Origin: Atkinsonella hypoxylon
Lineage: Eukaryota > Ascomycota > Sordariomycetes > Hypocreales > Clavicipitaceae
NCBI GenBank assembly: GCA_000729835.1
Contig: JFHB01000066.1
Span: 62,001-126,000 of the forward strand
Length of the DNA stretch: 64,000 bases
Direction of reading: 5' to 3'
Every line of letters begins with the position of its first letter. The first letter of the stretch is position 1. The position numbers and the translations under genes are program-made. Below the pieces are notes generated by a model. It ran no database searches and was not told the DNA's origin. It saw only the letters and a program-made list of their open reading frames with translations. This document shows, one piece after another, positions 59,791-64,000 of the stretch.

Positions 59791-60033
59791 TGTTACGGTG
59801 GGATCCGACGTGGGTTTGTTGGAAGTAACGATGGGTTGTCGGATTCGACAGGTCATGCAAAGATTCGTAAGAGAAGTCGTAAGAGTTGCTATAGGGAGTA
59901 TCTAGTAATAGTGTTCTAGTAAATAATAGTTAATTGTTCAATCTAACTACCTAAGTGTTGCTTCTAACTACTTATATATAATTGCAGTTACGTGCACTAG
60001 TGACCTATAAGTCTATATAATTATCCTATAATA
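59791..60033 (-). repeat. LTR, probably the 3' LTR of Gypsy-E
   Basis: 243 bp bounded by tgttacgg (59791) and ctataata (60033), the latter being CCGTAACA after RIP, so the ends are an inverted pair. A TATA-like attatatataag is visible on the minus strand near 59970-59983, which fits minus orientation. The first ~110 bp from 59791 are unmutated (ggatccgacgtgggtttgtt), the rest mutated; the spared side should be the outer end. No TSD was confirmed, so a solo LTR is also possible. Confidence 0.6.
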
Positions 60034-62700
60034 AGTGCTGCCTCTACAAAAAAGATTAGCTGTTCTAGCTGTTCTAAAATTAATTGTTAGTTGTTAGAAG
60101 GTATATTAGATTAAACTAAATAACTTATTAATCTAGCTGTTATAAAAGGCGCAGAAAGGTAGTTGTTATGTTATTGCGTAAGTATATATTGTTATTGTTG
60201 TTATAGTGCAATCTGCAGCGTAAGTTACTATATTTATGCATTTTTCTTTATACACTTATAATGCCTAAATTATACTTATAATCTAGTAACTATTAAATCT
60301 ATATATTAAATTAATAGATTTCCTTAAACCTAATAGAGCGTTAAAGCTTATTCTATAACCTATATATAAGTAAAGTTGCGCAAAATTATTCTAAACAATA
60401 TTAAATCCTATAAATTAATCTTATATAATAAAGCTAATTTATTGAATCTATATAGCATATTCCTTATGTAAGCTTGTTCTATATAGTGTTAAAAGCATTA
60501 AAAATTAATCTATCTTAAAGCTAGTTTTCTGTTAAATCCCTCTAGAATATATCTCTATATATATACAGCCTATTTTAATCCTTAAGCATCCTTAATAGCA
60601 GTAAATTGTTAGTTAGTTGTAATAGGCTATTAGTTCTCTCTAGAAAGTAAAGCTAAAGGACGTTTCTAGCAGCTTTAGAGAGAGTTTTACCTAGAAGGCA
60701 TTAGTTTTATACTTAATAGGCGTTTCTATTAATTTACCTATAGCTAGCCTCTTAGTTAGCGTTTTTACCTTAGTTAGTATTAGCTTTACTGCAGAAGGTA
60801 TCTTTTATAGAATTAATAGAGAGAAATATATTAAAGATAAGTTAATTAGTATAAACTAAGCACTTCTTCTACATTAAATAGTGCTAAATCTATTACTAAA
60901 GAGGCTTTATACAGCAATAAGCTAGTTAGCTAAGCGTTCTAAGAAGTCTACATAAATGTAGTTAATTTTATGTTATAAGTATCTATTTTCTGCCTATAGT
61001 ATATTAATATTACTAGCAACCTTTAGTAGGGTTTTATTTTTATTAATAACATTATTAATACCTTTATTAAATTAACTTATACTATTTAGTTAGTTATATA
61101 TACTGTAAATAGTAGTCTATAATTTATTAAACTACTTATTAAATAAACCTCCTTTAGCCTCTATTTTAATCTAGTTAATCTTTTTATTTAACTTATTAAT
61201 TTTAGCAATATAGAGGTTAAGTTACTTCTATATAGCGTTACTACCTATAGAAGTATCCTTAAGGTAGGCTTTAATTATTTCTTTAGCGTTAAATTTATAC
61301 TTTTCCTAAAGAAAACTATTACACTAGGTTTAGAACTATACCTTAGCTAATAGAATAAAGAGTAAGTCTATACAGCTAATGCTAGCTAAGGCACCTACAA
61401 TAGTACTATTAATTCTGCTAAATTTATTAGAGAAGTAAATAGTAAGTAACACTACCTATAACAGTAAACTAGTAGATAAATCTATAGTAATAGTTTCCTT
61501 ACCTCTTTTTACTATATTACTACTGTAGTATATAGTAGCTACTGCTTTTGCCTATATTTTGCCTCTTTTAGCTACTTTAGTGTTACCTATAGATACCTTA
61601 GTATCTTTACCTTTATATTACTAGTTCTAGCGCTTTACTTTATAGTTATTATAAATTCTAAAGATATATATTACTATATTCTACTAGAGTAAGTAATGTA
61701 TATTATCTTTAGAGACCTTAATACTAGTTTTATCTATTATACTGCCTTTAAGGGTAAATTTATAGGTATAAGTGTAAATAGCATTTTCTATATTCTATAC
61801 CTTTTCTTTAGCTCTATTAGTGTAGCAATACTAACTATAGTCTTCTATAATAGGCCCTACATTAGTAATATTAATGTTATTTTTAATTTCTATAGAAATA
61901 GTGCTAAAGATAAACTTATTAACTTTTAAGGTGCTTTTAGCACTTTTAAGCCTACTAAAAGTGCTATATAAACAGTAGAAATTAAGCAATATAAAATAAG
62001 TTTTAATATTATTTAGCTCTATAGCTACTATATTACCTTTATAGTTATATTCTTACTCCTTAAACTTAAAACCTTTACTTTTAGCGTTAAAACTATTATT
62101 ATAATTAATATATATATTAGAAGCAATATATTCTTCTTTAGGTTTAAATAGTAGTAGTATTATAGCTTAAGTATAGTTACTATTGTTATTCTCTTCTTAG
62201 GATAAGCTATTTAGGTTTACTAAAATTAATAATTCTAAACTACTAAAAGAAGAGAATAATAGTAGTAGATTTTCTATAAAGGGAATAGAAAAAGCTAGAA
62301 GTAGCTCTATAGAGGCTAGTTAGTTCTATAGGCTATAGAAATTTACTCTATAGGCAGTTTATTACTCTTAGTGTAGTATTTTAGTGTTTAACTATTAAAA
62401 GTAGCTAAATAATAGCCTAAGGGAATAGAAAGAGCAGTAGCTATAATAGTATTAATAAATTTATAAAGACTTTATAATATATAAAGGTATAAAGAAAAGG
62501 TTATATAGTAGAAAGTATAAAAATTCGCAAAAGTAAAAGTAAATTTATAGGAAAAGTAGGTTAAAATAATAATATATAGATTTATAGGTGTTTTCTTCCT
62601 AACCTCCTATAATTCTATAATATAGGTTAATTTTAATAGTTTTAATAATAATAAATAAGAAAATAAGGAAAGAGATACTAAAAGATTTAAACAATCTATT
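60034..62700 (-). other. Unassigned part of Gypsy-E between chromodomain region and LTR
   Basis: About 2.7 kb of strongly RIP-mutated DNA. Short plus-strand frames exist (the longest 61696-61929) but show no recognisable domain. No second element boundary was seen. It could be 3' untranslated sequence of Gypsy-E or another decayed insertion. Confidence 0.4.
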
Positions 62701-64000
62701 ATATAATAAAGAAAATTAAGACTTATAAGGAAAAGAGTTAGTAGTAAGCTTCTACTAGCTAATTTAGGGTTTTCTAGCAGGCTATATTACTTTTCTAATA
62801 ACGCTAATACTCTTCTTCTTAATTTATAGAGTGCTTTTATAGATATTTATTTATAATTTTAAAAGTATTAACTTTAAGCTTATCTTTAGAAATCTATTAG
62901 TTATCTTTAGTAAAGAACCTTTTCTATTATATAAGGAATTCTAAATGCAGCTTACTTAACCTACTATAGAAACGTTAGATTTAATAGGTGTAAATTCGCT
63001 TAATTTCCTAATAGTTCTCTATACTAAACCCTTTTATTATAATTAGTAGTAGTAGTTACTTTTTCTAGTTAAAAGGGTCTTTACTTTATCTTAGCTTCTA
63101 AAGGTAAGCTATTAATACTACTAAGTATATATATAAATCTAATAGAAAATCTAGGTAAAATAATAATAAGCTTACTTTTATAAGAACCTTATATAGCTTT
63201 ACCTATTAAGGAGACTATTTCTTTTTTAGCTTTCCTAGAAGTATATATCTTTAGTGTAATTATAGGTAGACTATATTCTCTACTTTAATATTAATAGACT
63301 TATACTAAGCGTTATATTTAATCTTACTTAAGGTATTTACTATACTAATAGCTATTTCTACCTCTTGCTAGTATAGCTTCTAAAGTATAGCTATATTGCT
63401 TATATCTATTCTATTGCTAGAAACGTTATCTAATTAGATTAAATTAATAACAGTAGCTAGTTAGAAACTATATATAAGTTTATTAAAGGAAATCTCTATA
63501 CTAGCTACTACTGTATTATTAAGTTAGTGCTGTAGTGCTAAAAGTATTGCAGTCTATAGTATATCTAGATTTATAACTATATAGTATTAAACAGTAATAA
63601 TAACTATTTAATTCTTCTATTTAGCTATTCTATTTATCTATAGGTAGTAAGCTATAGCTATAAGCAATTTACTTTTAATTTAGGTAAATATACTTCTCTA
63701 AACGTTAAAAATAAACTTTAGATCTTAGTTACTTATAATCTACTTAGAAAGGCCTTAGTTTAATAAATATAGTATTTATAAGAGCAGTTCTACCTAAATT
63801 TCTGCTGTATATATTATATACTTAAGTATAAGAATTATTTACTTACTAAATAGGTAATTTACTAAATATAGTAAGTTATAGGAGCTATATTTATCTTTTT
63901 ACTATAAAGTGTTTATTAAGCTAACTTTAAGTATATTAGTAATAAAATTAAGTAAAATTATATAGAAAGGAGTTAGAACTAACTTTAATAACCTTAATTT
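62701..64000 (-). pseudogene. Gypsy-E integrase C-terminal half and chromodomain-like end (runs off the window)
   Basis: On the minus strand near 63660-63605 the frame shows A-Y-H-P-Q-T-D-G-Q-T-E-R in RIP form (AYYL-stop-IN..), the hallmark of the Ty3/gypsy integrase core end. Around 63270-63060 it reads VYL.LH..YILLGKLKKK and VSLL..Y.LDFLLDLYIYLV (family VYLRLH.GY.LP.K, KLDLP...IHPVVSIAHLEP). A YIIEKVLY block near 62935 resembles the chromodomain start YEIE.ILDKR. The upstream RT and 5' LTR lie beyond 64000. Distinct from Gypsy-A and Gypsy-B. Inactive through stops. Confidence 0.78.

Noticed and set aside
61696..61929. 77-codon plus-strand ORF in the Gypsy-E region
   Set aside because: No recognisable domain, composition typical of AT-rich DNA, and antisense to the likely element direction.

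Overview
This 64 kb window is gene-free, AT-rich, repeat-dense fungal DNA. No host gene, tRNA, rRNA, CRISPR or bacterial feature could be supported. Nearly all of it is nested LTR retrotransposons. Their coding frames are riddled with TAA/TAG at positions where the family expects Gln or Trp, catalytic Asp is turned to Asn, and TpA is in excess where CpA/TpG is expected. This is the signature of repeat-induced point mutation (RIP), which points to a filamentous ascomycete (Pezizomycotina), probably an AT-isochore, pericentromeric or subtelomeric block. The species cannot be named from the sequence. Element names used here (Gypsy-A, Gypsy-B, Gypsy-E, Copia-A, Copia-C, Copia-D) are local labels, not database names.

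Layout: 1-1693, a Gypsy-B pol fragment. 1694-13430, a complete Gypsy-A (+) with two ~484 bp LTRs and about 3.5 kb of unassigned DNA between pol and the 3' LTR. 13431-23352, a second, deleted Gypsy-A (-) split by Copia-A1 (-, 13789-21640). 23353-33560, Copia-D pol (+) split by Copia-A2 (+, 24863-32696, TSD aaact). 33561 to about 57000, a second Gypsy-B (+) carrying three nested insertions: Copia-A3 (33740-37233, TSD gctcc, a gag-only derivative), Copia-C (40560-46755, TSD taact) and Copia-A4 (-, 46897-55247, TSD actct). Copia-A4 itself holds a solo Gypsy-A LTR (51447-51930). 58013-58544, a 532 bp miniature LTR element (TRIM-like, TSD actgt). 59791-64000, the LTR and 3' half of a minus-strand Gypsy-E running off the window.

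No element keeps an intact polyprotein; the longest in-frame piece is about 100 codons of Copia-A2 integrase (29423-29734). Nesting gives relative ages: Gypsy-B and Copia-D are old hosts, Copia-A and Copia-C are later, and the solo Gypsy-A LTR inside Copia-A4 is later still. Copia-C is much less mutated than its surroundings.

The most interesting signals are: (i) RIP that fades over the outermost ~100-150 bp of several Gypsy-type elements; (ii) the gag-only Copia-A3 whose 3' LTR is fused exactly at its first base to gag; (iii) the TRIM-like element, which shares a terminal hairpin design with Gypsy-B; (iv) a block of telomeric CCCTAA repeats inside the Copia-C leader; (v) primer-binding sites in both Copia families that match the anticodon loop of initiator tRNA-Met, not its 3' end; (vi) the unexplained 3' cargo of Gypsy-A.
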